A stretch of 64,000 nucleotides of DNA from Otatea glauca (taxonomy: Eukaryota; Streptophyta; Magnoliopsida; Poales; Poaceae): NCBI GenBank assembly GCA_036346275.1, contig CM070727.1, positions 7,803,760 to 7,867,759 on the forward strand, read 5' to 3'. Each line of letters opens with the position of its first letter. The stretch's first letter is position 1. The notes under the pieces are model-generated. The model was not told where the DNA came from. It made no database searches and was given only the letters and a program-made list of their open reading frames with translations. Of the stretch, positions 13,181-23,600 are shown piece after piece. The translations under genes were made by a program, and so were the position numbers.

Positions 13181-13190
13181 GTATTTATAG
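13181..13190 (-). promoter_or_regulatory. TATA box of the solo LTR
   Basis: On the minus strand this reads CTATAAATAC, in the same relative setting as the TATA boxes of the three LTRs of the tandem element. It supports minus orientation of the LTR. Confidence 0.5.
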
Positions 13191-13239
13191 CCTCCACCAA
13201 ACTTTCTAGCCGTTGGAGCTCGAAATCTGCAAAAATCCG

Positions 13240-13830
13240 TTTTTCCGGTGCTACCGCCCATGTAGGACCGGTAGCACCGGGCTCCACTTTAACGACTAGA
13301 ACAGTGCATTTAATGCACTTGCCAGAGACCGTTACAGGGGTCCGGTGCTACCGCCCAACTAGGGCCGATAGTACCGGGCTCCACTTCATTTTCTTTCTTC
13401 AAAAAGAGACTTCTCTGGAAATATAGCACCGGACTTAGGACCGGTGCTACCGTAGGTCTGGTAACACCGGGATACTATGGGCGGTAGTACCGGTAGCACC
13501 AAATGCCCAGAAAAGTGCTTCTCTGGAATTTTCACACCGGCTTGATATCCAGTGCTACCGATAGTCTGGTAGCACTGGCCCACCATGGGTGGTAGCACCG
13601 GGCTACCAAAACACCCAAAACACACCCCTCTGTGATTTTCACACCGGGCTGAAATCCGGTGCTACCGCTATCCCGGTAGCACCGGGCTACCATGGGCGGT
13701 AGCACCGGGCTACAAAACGCCCAAGAAGCCCTTCTCTGGAATTTTCACACCGCCCTATTGAGCCAGTGCTATCGCGCACCTGGTAGCACCGCGCTCCCAT
13801 GGGCGGTAGCACCGGGCTTTCAGAGATTTG
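13240..13830. repeat. Minisatellite built on ggtagcaccgg / ccggtgctacc
   Basis: Degenerate units of roughly 60-100 bases that alternate a motif and its complement (GGTGCTACCGCC and GGCGGTAGCACCGGGC), so each unit can form a hairpin. It lies inside the probable solo LTR. The open frames across it are by-products of the repeat. Confidence 0.75.
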
Positions 13831-14214
13831 ATTTGTTTAAAAAGATTTTCAATATTGGAACTTATTTATTATTAAGTAACTATTTGAGTATGTATTTTGA
13901 GCCTTTAAACCCTAAATGACATCAAGATAAGTGTCAAGATCCCTCTTAATAGTACGGCCATAATTCTAGCAAACTGATCTTTCTTCCACGTTCCAAGATC
14001 GACAAAATACTAGAAAAGACCCTTATAAATTTACCTTTTCACGATCTTGACATATTTGATCTTCCCTTTGCACTTTCCTTGATATTTCCATGGTCATCAA
14101 TCTTGGAATTGACCTACTTTCAATATTCTCAAGAAAAGTATTAGATCATATAACAAAATTGTCATTAATTATCAAAACCAAAACATACTGGGTGCCTCGA
14201 TGCTTTCACGGGTG

Positions 14215-14215
14215 G

Positions 14216-14247
<32 letters not shown>

Positions 14248-14288
14248 GTATATACATATATGTGTGTATATATGTATATATATATACA

Positions 14289-14350
<62 letters not shown>
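14215..14350. repeat. TA-rich microsatellite
   Basis: An almost uninterrupted (TA)n run with scattered TG and CA steps, directly next to the right end of the solo LTR. Confidence 0.95.
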
Positions 14351-14352
<2 letters not shown>

Positions 14353-15147
14353 TGATTGAAGATAAGAAGTTAGGGTTAAGAGATGTATAAAAGACAGTGA
14401 CCTGCCTGAGGTCAGGCAGCCGCACGTAAGAAAAAAAAGAAGAAAGGGCGGCGGCGGCTGCAGAGAAAAGAGAGGCAGCGGCGTAACAACCAGAGAAAAA
14501 GGAAAAATGGAGTAAAGCTTGAGCGGCCGCAGCACGTCAGATCAGAGCGGTGTGCCGAACTACTGCGTGGGCAGGCGAGCTGCTATCGTTGCACGTCGCG
14601 GCAGAGCATCCTCTTGTGCGGCTGCAATTCCTAGTTGATGTGAGTGTGACGCATGTGAAAGAACAGGGAAACGAAGAGATAAAGCAAGCGAGAGAAAGCA
14701 CTGCTCGGTTAGCTAGTTTGCAACTTCTCTGTGCTTGATTTATACAAGGTCTAGATGATGCTTATATGCAGATAGTACTAGTTTGATTACTTTATTTATA
14801 TAAATCAATCTCATTGCCATGCATGCACCGATTCCAACAGATGTTAGTTTTCTTCCATGTCTTAAGATCAATTATTCTAGATTGATTATTCAAGTTTGAT
14901 CATTATTTTAGTAATTTTCAGAATTAATAAAAACAGAAGAAAAAAAACTAGGTTAAGGTGTTAGTTTGCACCAATTCATCCTCCTCTTGGTGCGCCTCGA
15001 TCCTTCGCAATAAACACTTTGGGCGTGAAGCGCGTCATCGAGTTCGCATTAAGATGCGCAAAGCTAGATCTCATTCTTCTAGTGTGGACATGTGAGACCT
15101 GAAATTTGTGTCAGCCCACATCTATCCAACAAAAGGATTTTTTTTAA
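14351..15147. other. No gene recognised
   Basis: Mixed-composition sequence with a purine-rich stretch (14420-14510) and a short GC-richer patch to 14740. I could not assign any protein, RNA or transposon to it. Confidence 0.4.
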
Positions 15148-15515
15148 CTTTTTTACCGTGCACTAAATTCAATATGGATCGTTCATTCTTTTCTATCTAA
15201 TGAATCAGAGTAGTTGTGTTTATTTAGAGCTCTTTTATGGTACACTAAATTTAATATAGGCCATTCATTATTTTCGATTCAATTGATCAGATTAGTTAGT
15301 ATTTATTTATACTTCCTTTGGCAGTAGAGTAGTAGAAACACTCTTAACAAATCAACAGCTAGATTTAATTTCTACTACCTATATATTACTAGTATAATGC
15401 ACCATAAAATTTCTCTTTATTTATACTTCTTCTAGTAGTAAAATAATATAAATACCCTCAACAAATACGCACCATATACTACCAGTATAATACACTATAA
15501 AATTTCTCTTTTTTA
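15148..15515 (+). repeat. Two consecutive diverged direct duplications
   Basis: The segment around 15148-15230 recurs, diverged, at about 15231-15310 (cactaaattcaatat versus cactaaatttaatat). A second pair follows at about 15312-15428 and 15429-15515, each ending in a cactataaaatttctctt-like sequence. The block lies immediately before the truncated reductase gene. Confidence 0.5.
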
Positions 15516-15573
15516 GAACCAACCAACAAAAAAGATTTGTTCGTTACATGAGGGAACTGCTTCCAAATTTCAG

Positions 15574-17371
15574 CTTACGTCATGGCAAAGGAGGAAGGGA
15601 TCATGCTGGAGAAGCCGCTTCACCTGTACAAGAGCTTTGACGGGCGGTCAGATTTAGACATTTCAGAAGAAACAGCACTTACAGAGTCGAAACTGAAGGA
15701 GTTAAGTTGCAGAAATGCGTCAGAAGATACTGTGAGGCACACCATGAAGAAGATTGGCACGCAAAGGTACCACATTTGATTCACTGCTTGCAAAACTAAC
15801 TCAGAAATGCATTGCTGTTAAGAGTTTCACTTGCATACGCCATCAAGAATGGTGCTGCTGAAATCTTTACATGATTGCTACAATGCTATCCAGGACTCGG
15901 AAGTTTGGATGGACGAATACCTATGTTTTCACGAAGGCAATGGGTGAGATGCTGGCCTATGAACACAGATCACGGCTCCCGCTAGTTATCGTCCGTCCAG
16001 CTTCGACAACGAGAACGTGGAAGCAGCCTTTAGCTGGAAATTTTTTAGATAATAGAATAATATATTAACCTTCCGGCCTTTCTCTAGATAGATAGAAGGA
16101 GTGAAGTCAGTTTGATCAGTACCCTGAATCGTCTGTTAATGCTTGATCGCTTCCATTCTGCGTGACTGACTTTGCAATACCTGTGTAAATTCGGTGCAGA
16201 ACAATTGATACATGGATCACTAACTACGGCAAGGGGCATCTGAAGTTTCTGCCTGGAGACGTGACAACCATTATAGACATTGTATGGTAACCTGTTCTTG
16301 CATAGAGCTTGGATGATTGAAATGTACAGGACAACCGGATTCAAGACTACGAAATTGTCATCACCGGTGTTACTTAGACACGGATAAGGGAGTCAGAATC
16401 CGACTCAGATTCAGGGTGTCCAATTCAACAAAAAAAATTGGATATAGAAAATGCTACTCAGAATCGGATAAAGGTGTCAGAACCTGACTGGATTTGAGGT
16501 GTCCGATTTGACAAAAAAAATTGGACACGGGTGTCTGAGTAACACCTGTCATCACTTATCTGCTATATATGAATGTGAATGATCGTCAGATGCGTGCAAT
16601 ATAGTCTGATAGATCTAGCACTGTCATGGTAGTCCAATCGCTGTGATTGGTGACTTGGTGTTCTTATGGCCATTGTTTTTTGTGTACTGGCTAAGGCTTT
16701 GCAGGTACCTGCAGACATTGTGGTCAATGCGATGCTTTGTGTCATCAATTGCCATCCTCGAGGATCACTGGACTTCAGCTACCAGATTGGTTCGTCTATG
16801 CGCAACCCTCTCAAGTTCGGCGAGCTGGTACGTGTAATGAACAGATACTTCTCGGATAAACCATTCATCGGTGCAAAGGGAGAGACAGTCAAGGTGAAAG
16901 AGCTGAATATGCCAGCAACAATGGCAAGCTTCTATAAGCAGATGAACAGACACTACAAGAAGCCTTTGCAGGTTGGTCTTTGATGAATTTGATTTTTGCG
17001 TTGATTCACCTAGCTTTTTTTTGTGTGTGATTCATGTCGTAGTTTTTGTCTTTTTGGTTTCAAGGATATGATACAACACGGGTTATCTACCGCTACCGAT
17101 CACGACCGATACAACCATCTCGAGAGAGAGTACAGGTTTACGGTGGCCATCGCAGAAGCATACTGGTCAGGCACATTCTTCTCATTCTGCACCCTTGTTC
17201 TGCACTTGCATGCAGGTCTGATGACTCCAACATGCAGAAGCTTATGACAACGATGAACAAGAGAGACAGAGACTTGATTCCCTGTGACACAAAGTTCATC
17301 AACTGGGAGAAGTACCTTATGGAAATTCACTTCCCCGGTGTGATGAAATGTGAAAAGGGGGGGAGAGTATA
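15574..17371 (+). pseudogene. Fatty acyl-CoA reductase (FAR) gene fragment, N-terminus missing
   Basis: FARs reduce fatty acyl-CoA to primary alcohols for wax, suberin or pollen wall. Exon-like blocks: 15574-about 15769, 15894-about 16053, 16200-16281, 16705-16971, about 17065-17180, and about 17216-17371. Seen: MLEKP after an AYV lead-in; FGWTNTYVFTKAMGEM, which includes the catalytic Tyr-x-x-x-Lys of extended SDR reductases; LPLVIVRP; TIDTWITNYGKG; VPADIVVNAML; and a FAR C-terminal domain ending DSNMQKL and FINWEKYLMEIHFPGVMK. The exons with the NAD(P)-binding GxxGxxG motif are absent upstream, and the second block has lost its GT donor and runs into stops. A MULE-type MITE sits in the third intron. 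I infer a 5'-truncated pseudogene, although the C-terminal exons are well preserved. Confidence 0.85.
16365..16546. mobile_element. 182-bp MITE with 9-bp target duplication
   Basis: Terminal inverted repeats GGTGTTACT(T/C)AGACAC at both ends, flanked by a perfect 9-base direct repeat TGTCATCAC (16356-16364 and 16547-16555). The two halves also share diverged direct copies (caaaaaaaattgga). The target length suggests a MULE-derived MITE. It lies in an intron of the FAR fragment. Confidence 0.8.
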
Positions 17372-18282
17372 AATGTTCAGAAGCTCCCTGTGGTGTTCAT
17401 GCAAGCCCGTTTGGATGCTAGCTTCAGATCATGGGGGGTAAGAATACCTGCAGAAACTGAAAATACTCCAAGCAACACATCGAAATTCTTGAACAGTTCC
17501 AGTTTTTTTTTTTACCACATGATGGCACCTTCATTATTTGAATATTAGCAATTTCGTGGCACAAAGTATTTCGACGTTTCGTCAGAAGTTCCACTGAAAC
17601 CTGGAGAAGACTGAGGTTGAAAGATCATCGAAACTTTAAGGCTTATCTGAACGTCTCATAAATTTGTTCTACTGAATGTTCCGCAAAATTTCTCAGGTCA
17701 GTCAAACCAGAAGCTCATAGGAATATTCATTGGAAAACGATATCTAGTAAGTACAAGTGTAGTACTAACACCAGTCCTAATTTACAACAATCAACACCAT
17801 GACTTCTCTAATGCTAAATCCTACTTAATTAATTGGATGGCATTTAAGCCATCACGTTAACCAAGGCGATCAGCCCCATTCTGATTGGTTAACACAAACA
17901 CCGCCTACAGAGATGTCAAATGTCAATGCAAGAATCGTGAGAAAACATGCATTTGCATGCACTTCAGATCTAATCTTGGGTAGTGTAAAATCTAATACCA
18001 GTAAATTACAGAACAGGGTTCGACGAACTGACCCGAGATGAGCCAAAAATAAGGGCAAACACTGATCCAACTTAAAATGTTATATCGTTGAGAAATCAAT
18101 TAGTCAGTCGAACTAAATTTATGATGTGCACCATGCTTACCTTCCTGAACACGATCACTTTACAGAAGAGTGTCGTCGTACATGCTCGAAGTATAAAGCA
18201 TATTAAAAGGAGAAAAGCCAAATTGTGCACACCAGGGAAGGACATTTAAGTACTCAAGCTCATGGACAATGCCGCTATATAG
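17372..18282. other. No gene recognised downstream of the FAR fragment
   Basis: The first 300 bases are probably the old 3' UTR of the reductase. The rest is AT-rich, with no frame, repeat or element I could identify. Confidence 0.4.
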
Positions 18283-18535
18283 GCCCATTTTGGCGACTTA
18301 AAGTCAACTTTAGTTTTTAAAAAGTCAGTAAACTCTCTAAACAGCTCAGTTTTTAAGGATTTTTAGCATAAGCTAGAAGCCACATATAAGCTAAACGGGA
18401 CCTGCTTTGTAGCTTATTGCTAATAGAAATTAATTATTTGTCAAATAGCTTCTTATAAAAAATTAAAGCTGTTTTTCAATCCAGAAAAATAAAAAACAGC
18501 TTTTCAAAAAAATTAGAGCTCGTCAAACCTGCCAT
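18283..18535. mobile_element. MITE-like element, copy 1
   Basis: About 250 AT-rich bases whose ends resemble each other in inverted form (ggcccattttggcga and, as complement, ggcaggtttgacga). The complement of 22290-22520 shows the same ordered blocks (agtaaactctc, aagcta, caaatagct). This makes the two an inverted pair of one family. The superfamily is not certain. Confidence 0.5.
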
Positions 18536-19003
18536 AAAATTCTCTCCTTCCTGTACGGGTTCATGGAGTTTGGGCTCGATGAAAGCTGGCGTTACGGTCC
18601 CACATGGCATGCACTCTCTAAGACGACATATTAAGCCGTACGGAACGAAAGACACAATTTCCCTTGCAACTTTCTGTACGTGTTCAAGAACTCTAACTAT
18701 ATATGGAAGCATGCGTGCCGTCTTAGATCAGGAAAAAGAGTACTGATTTCGTGAAGTAGCATCACTATGGAAGCAAGCATGCGTGTCTTACATCGATCGT
18801 TGCACTCATCGTTCAAAAAATGCACAGCATCGATCTCCAAAGACAATTCAGTTTATTTCATATCAGAAACCAGCATGCAGTGGCTACGTACATTGATCGA
18901 TATCAAGCGTTTGTACGCACGACAGGTGCATGTGGCACTTCCACACTGACAAAGTCGCGAAAAAATGGAAGAAGACGAAGCCCGACGCATGAGTCAGTTA
19001 TAA

Positions 19004-19210
19004 TTAACCGCGGGCGGCCGGCGCCGGGTCGGCCGGGATGCCGCCAATGGGCGAGGGGCCGGCCGCCTTGGTTGCGGCCGACTTCATCGCAGACCCAAAG
19101 CTCGAGAACTCCCCGGCGCCTGGGACGGCTTCGACACCGGCGGCGGCGGCGAGCGGCGCCACCGCGACGGCGGCCAGCACAAGAACCGCGAGGGCGAGTG
19201 CGCGAGACAT
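19004..19210 (-). CDS. Small secreted arabinogalactan-peptide-like protein, 68 aa
   Basis: A 68-residue frame starting MSRALALAVLVLAAVAVAPL, a strong signal peptide (about residues 1-24), followed by an Ala/Gly/Pro/Ser-rich tail with dipeptides such as AGPSP and ADPAPA, the sites prolyl hydroxylation and arabinogalactan addition would use. No second hydrophobic segment for a GPI anchor is visible. The start is supported by a TATA box about 90 bases upstream and by the signal peptide shared with the genes at 22.0 and 26.0 kb. The mature part differs clearly from the 22.0-kb gene, so the shared part is the secretion signal. Probably expressed, extracellular. The precise function is unknown. Confidence 0.65.
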   Translation of the reverse strand: MSRALALAVLVLAAVAVAPLAAAAGVEAVPGAGEFSSFGSAMKSAATKAAGPSPIGGIPADPAPAARG

Positions 19211-19298
19211 GTCCGTGTTAGCTACGGCTTTTGCAGGCGTGGTGGTCGATCGAACTGGCGGTGGCAGGACGGGAGAGAGGGTGGTGGAGTATGGGTGG

Positions 19299-19307
19299 GT
19301 ATATATA
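19299..19307 (-). promoter_or_regulatory. TATA box upstream of the 68-aa peptide gene
   Basis: The minus strand reads TTATATATA, about 90 bases upstream of the start codon, in otherwise GC-rich sequence. Confidence 0.65.
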
Positions 19308-19872
19308 AGCGGGGGAGGGAGGAAGGGAAGGCGAAGCTAGGCGCGCGCGTGGTGCCGGCGGTGGTTGCCCGGCTGCTGGTCGCGCGCAAGGCCAGGCTAT
19401 TTGTTTGGTGATCCAATGGATGGATCGCTTGACCATTTCTTGGTGTCGCGGATGGACGGTTTCACCTTGTGTGGATGGCATTTCGATTTTAATCTACTGT
19501 TTAAATGCTCGTTCGTTACCGTCGAAACATATATTTTTAACTAAATAATCAAATTATATCATGTATTTATAATAATAAAATTACACTTTTGAGTTGTCAC
19601 GGAAAGTAAGAAGTGAAGAATAGTATAGCCGAGGAGCGGGTGTAGATGGAAAGAGAGATGTACGATTGTTTTCCTTTTTATTCGTGAAAGGTGGGGGATT
19701 GTGTTACGACAGTCCATATACTATATGTCAGCACGCTGTTTTTGTCAGAGAGAAGGAGAGTGATGATATACGACCACCACTAATTTGTATTTTTATATTA
19801 CTAAAGATATATAACAGTGGAGAATGTTAAGTGTTTCGACTCACGAATATATAATATGTTGTTCTCGTCTAA

Positions 19873-20103
19873 GGGTTTGTTTGTTTTTGCTTTTGATTCT
19901 GGATTCTGACTCTAAAAGCAGAATAAAAAATAAATAGCTTGATTCTAAGAATCGATTCTCACAATCCAGCCCATCCATGTACACTACAATCCACAATCCA
20001 CTTCATATGTGCTTTTAGATTCCAGTTTTTAGAGAATCAGCTTCTCTACGACCACAATCTAGAAACAGCTTTTAGAGAATTCAAAGCAAGAACAAACAGA
20101 CCC
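19873..20103. mobile_element. Tourist-like MITE, 231 bp
   Basis: Inverted termini (gggtttgtttgtttttgc and, as the right-end complement, gggtctgtttgttcttgc) flanked by TAA on both sides, the target typical of PIF/Harbinger-derived MITEs. The interior is AT-rich with no frame. Confidence 0.75.
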
Positions 20104-20106
20104 TAA

Positions 20107-21787
20107 ATACAGTCATCTTGTTGAACATAGATGAACATTTTTCATGGGAAAAAAATTCTCATCCTTATTGTGATTGTTAATTAGTTCCTGCAAAATTCAA
20201 TGGTAACAAACTTTGCTCTAGGGGTGATGTGGTCTGAGGAAGCACTGGATGTCTGGATCCGTCCACGTGGAGGTGACAAGGAAGCCCAAAATAGCTTGCA
20301 AGCCTAGTGTTTGCGACTGGTTGATCGAGATGAAGTGCGAAGTTAGCACTTCTTTGTAAGGGAATGTGAATTGTGCATATTATTGAATGTGTACGCCGTT
20401 AAATGTTTATTTTAAATTGCTAATAAGATAGGTCGGAAAATACGGGTTAGGAAAAAAATTTAAGGGCTCACATTTAGTTGGAGCTGTCGCTTTGTGTTGG
20501 TCAATTTAGTTATGTCGAAATGATGTGGTTTTTGATAAGAAAAAATCTTTAATCATTTGCAAGTTATCTATTTTTGCACAAATTGGTTGCATTCGTGGTC
20601 TATGCTGCAGTTTTAGGGGGCTCGGGATGTGATGTTATCGAGATGCAGATTGTTAGAGATCGTGGTCAGGGATATCTTCATCTCGCATGGCTGGAGATTT
20701 AGCAATAGATTGTGTGTGGATTGAAATCTTCTGTTTCATGTTCCCTATGGATTGTTGCATTTTTTTTTCTTCGTCAAAATATGTTTGTATCTTTCTTTTC
20801 ACAGCAGTTCGACTGTAACCGTGCAATAATTAATTGGTTGTGTGCATTTCACGATGCAGAGGCTGATAGATATAATCTTTCATTATCTAAAAAATGTTCA
20901 TTAATAAATTTCTCATCTTTACCCTTTTCTAATTCTTACATTTCTCAAAAAAGAATTTCAACAAAGTTGCTGATCTAGAACTGATGCACTCAGATGGTCT
21001 GAGTAATAGATCAAGAATACACTTGGCTTTGCTGATCTATTATCGATGTTGTTGTCATCATCTGCGTTTTCTTCGGTTCTAATGCCCTCGGTCTGTCTCA
21101 ATCTACACAATTGTGGGTGCGGACTGCGGAGTGCGGACTACTATTAATAGCTCAAGAAAACGCTCCTCTCAAATCGGTCAGACCTGTTTGGTTTGAAAAC
21201 AACTTTGTTATAACTAACTATATGATTTGCTGTGCTTTTTTAGTAATAAAATTAGGTGCCACAAATATCGCAAAATTTGACAAAAGAGTAAGTCTATAGT
21301 TAAAAAAGTGTGGCAAGCCACAGTTATGGTAACAAATCAAATAACCATCTAGAAATTTGTAGCACGTCAAGACTTAGGCTAGCAAAGTTAAGCTTCAAAC
21401 TAAACAAAATTCAACGCAAGTTTATGTTACCTGGTGTCACGTTAGACATAAAAATATGGGAACTAAAGAAAGCACAAAAGCGTAAAATGTTTCAAGTATC
21501 CACTGAAACTATACACCATCCCAGTAGCACAGAAATGATCAATCGAAATTAACAGTATTATATGTAATACGAACTAAGGAACATGACAATACGACATAAC
21601 TCATACACATCCAGACAAAAAAAACACATTTTTGGGATCGACGACTATCCTAGCATGCAGGCCGCCACGCGCTACACATATTATTGTTTCCGGATTAATC
21701 AAATCCGGCGATCGATTGCTCTTGCTTCCGTCCCGCCTCCTGCTCCAAATCAAACGGATCGTTCCGAATAAACCACTTCGATTAATT
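20107..21787. other. No gene recognised
   Basis: About 1.7 kb of AT-rich sequence. Several short frames are present, but none has a family resemblance, codon bias or splice context worth calling. The last 200 bases are probably the 3' UTR of the minus-strand gene that follows. Confidence 0.4.
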
Positions 21788-22015
21788 TCAGTCCGAGTCG
21801 TCGGTGTCGTCCGCGAGGCCGTCGATGCCTTCCGCGGGGCCAGGGGCACCAGCCTGCCCGCCGGGCCCCTCCGCAGGCGCGTCCGCAGCCGCCGGGCCGT
21901 CGGCGGCCGGTGCGTCGGCGGGGGCGTCGGCGGACTTCTTCTGGGCCTTGGCCAGCGGCGCGACGGCCACGGCGGCGAGGAGGAGCACGGCGAGGGCGAA
22001 GGCGGCGCGAGCCAT
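21788..22015 (-). CDS. Small secreted arabinogalactan-peptide-like protein, 75 aa
   Basis: A signal peptide (MARAAFALAVLLLAAVAVAP, cleavage expected near residue 24) is followed by a mature region dominated by Ala, Pro, Asp and Gly in repeats of the ADAPA and DGPAA type. It ends in an acidic tail (DDTDDSD). The AP and PA dipeptides are classic arabinogalactan glycomodules. No GPI signal is seen. It is paralogous to the truncated copy at 26.0 kb (APLAKA followed by KKS), and the upstream sequences of those two genes also match in order. The frame is intact and GC-rich. Confidence 0.7.
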   Translation of the reverse strand: MARAAFALAVLLLAAVAVAPLAKAQKKSADAPADAPAADGPAAADAPAEGPGGQAGAPGPAEGIDGLADDTDDSD

Positions 22016-22289
22016 GGGTGCGTGTAGTGAGGTGAGCTTGCTGGTTTCTCTCCGTGCGTTTGTTGCGGTGTGGGGAGGAGGTGGCCGGGTTTATGTACTA
22101 GTGGGAGGTGGCTATTTTTGGGCGGCGCTGCCTGGACGCCGCATGGCCCCCGGTGGTGGCGCGCAGTTGTAGCCGTGGGAAGAGGGTTCCAACTTCCAAT
22201 TTGGTCCCAACCGTTGGATTTCACCGTAGGGCAAACTTGATACGTATTTATTGAGCCATATCAATACAGGGAGACTTGGGTCTAGAATT

Positions 22290-22520
22290 TTCTTTTCGGC
22301 TAAAAATGACCGTAGCTTTTTATAAGAGAATGTTTGCCAAATAGCTATTTTTTCTCATCAATAATTGCAAAAGCATGTCCAACCTAATTTTCAGTTTTTC
22401 CTAGTTATATATAGCTTTAGCTTACGCAAAAACCGCTTAAAAGTTGAGCTATTTGTGAGAGTTTACTGTCTTTTTCAAAACCTGAAGATGGCTTAAAGCT
22501 CTCCAAACGGGCCTTTATCA
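22290..22520. mobile_element. MITE-like element, copy 2 (inverted relative to copy 1)
   Basis: In reverse complement it matches 18283-18535 over most of its length and has a typical ggcccgtttgg end at its right edge (plus strand ccaaacgggcc). The left edge is not clearly defined. Confidence 0.5.
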
Positions 22521-23189
22521 ACCGCAACCTGACTACCAATTCACAATATAAGAATAAAAGTCAATCTGAACTTGATGTTGCCGTCACGTTTTTTTTTTCC
22601 GTCATTGCCACGATTGCCCGCAAAACACAAACACAATGAATGAAGCTCTAAACGAAAATGGAATGTTGCTATATCAGCATTTCCTGCCCACAACGATGCA
22701 TTGTTGGCCAATCAAAACCGCCTTTGGACCTCCCTGTTTGGTTTTGAAAGTTTGTGGATATAGAGACCTATTCAGTCATCGATTGAAACGGCGATAGAGG
22801 TCTGTTTTGTCACGGATTAAATTGATCGACGGATTATTTTTTAATATATTCATTTAGTTAACAAGGCTAAGGCCATTTGGCGATAAAGTTATATTTTTCG
22901 GTGTATTATTTTTGTAAAATTATTTAAAAATATATTATTTTTAAAAATCCATGCCGTACACCTTGCATCACCGTGTAATTCATCCATGGTCCCCAAACCG
23001 AAGTGGGGCCAGGGGGTGCCTGTGCGTTCATGGGCCCACGTCGCGACACTAAACAAAAAACATTATCCTCAGCCACCCGCTGCTGCCGTGTATATGTATC
23101 CACTAGACAACCAAACGCGTCGTGACACGATGTAGGCGCCACTCCTCACGCGACCAAATCGAGAAAACGTGCGACTGTCGCTTTCTACA
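22521..23189. other. No gene recognised
   Basis: AT-rich to mixed sequence. Short open frames lack any recognisable product. Confidence 0.35.
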
Positions 23190-23600
23190 GGAGCAAATCG
23201 AGGAAAAACGCGAAAAGATCTAAAAAGAATTTTGTGTTTTCCGTAAAAGGGCTTAAACGTAATGCTAGAAAAAAAAGAAGAAGGACCTAATGCAATGTAT
23301 TTTTTTTCCAAAAAAAGACCTAAATGTATTTTTTTTTTATATAAAAGGACCTTTTTTGTAATTTTAATTTTCAATAAAAGGACCCGAGCGTAGTGCTTAA
23401 AAACGCATAAAGAACCTATACGTAATATATTTTTTTGTAAAATAAAAGAATCTAATCATAATTTTTTTTCAGAAAAGAACCTAATCGTTTTTTTAAAAAA
23501 AAGGACCCAAATGCGATTTTCCCCCCGGCTCGGCTCGAGCCGCGAGCTGAGCCAGCTCACCCACCGGCTCAAATCAATGAGAGGCAAGGAACTCTGCAAG
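23190..23600. repeat. Degenerate short-period array (ggacctaa-cgtaa type), copy 2
   Basis: Same unit variants in the same order as at 780-1180 (ggacccgagcgta, then aaaaacgc, then cgtaatatattttt, then aatctaatcataa, then aagaacctaatcg), followed by an aggcaaggaactct match. This shows homology of the whole segment. Confidence 0.6.

Larger units (their letters stand above)
12489..14208 (-). mobile_element. Probable solo LTR of a copia element, minus orientation
   Basis: A 1720-base segment beginning TGTAGGATC and ending GATGCTTTCA, flanked by near-identical 5-mers CAGGT (12484-12488) and CGGGT (14209-14213). It contains the GACTAGAGGGGTGAATAGG stretch also present near the same end of the LTRs at 28.2, 37.5 and 46.8 kb. 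A minus-strand TATA box and an internal minisatellite are also shared in kind with those LTRs. No internal domain is attached, which suggests LTR-LTR recombination. Confidence 0.6.

Noticed and set aside
14090..14535. Open frames rich in Tyr and Ile
   Set aside because: They are translations of the TA microsatellite.
21601..22224. 207-codon minus-strand frame and other frames over the 75-aa peptide gene
   Set aside because: Same GC-rich DNA read out of frame. Only the 75-codon frame has a signal peptide and a paralogue at 26.0 kb.
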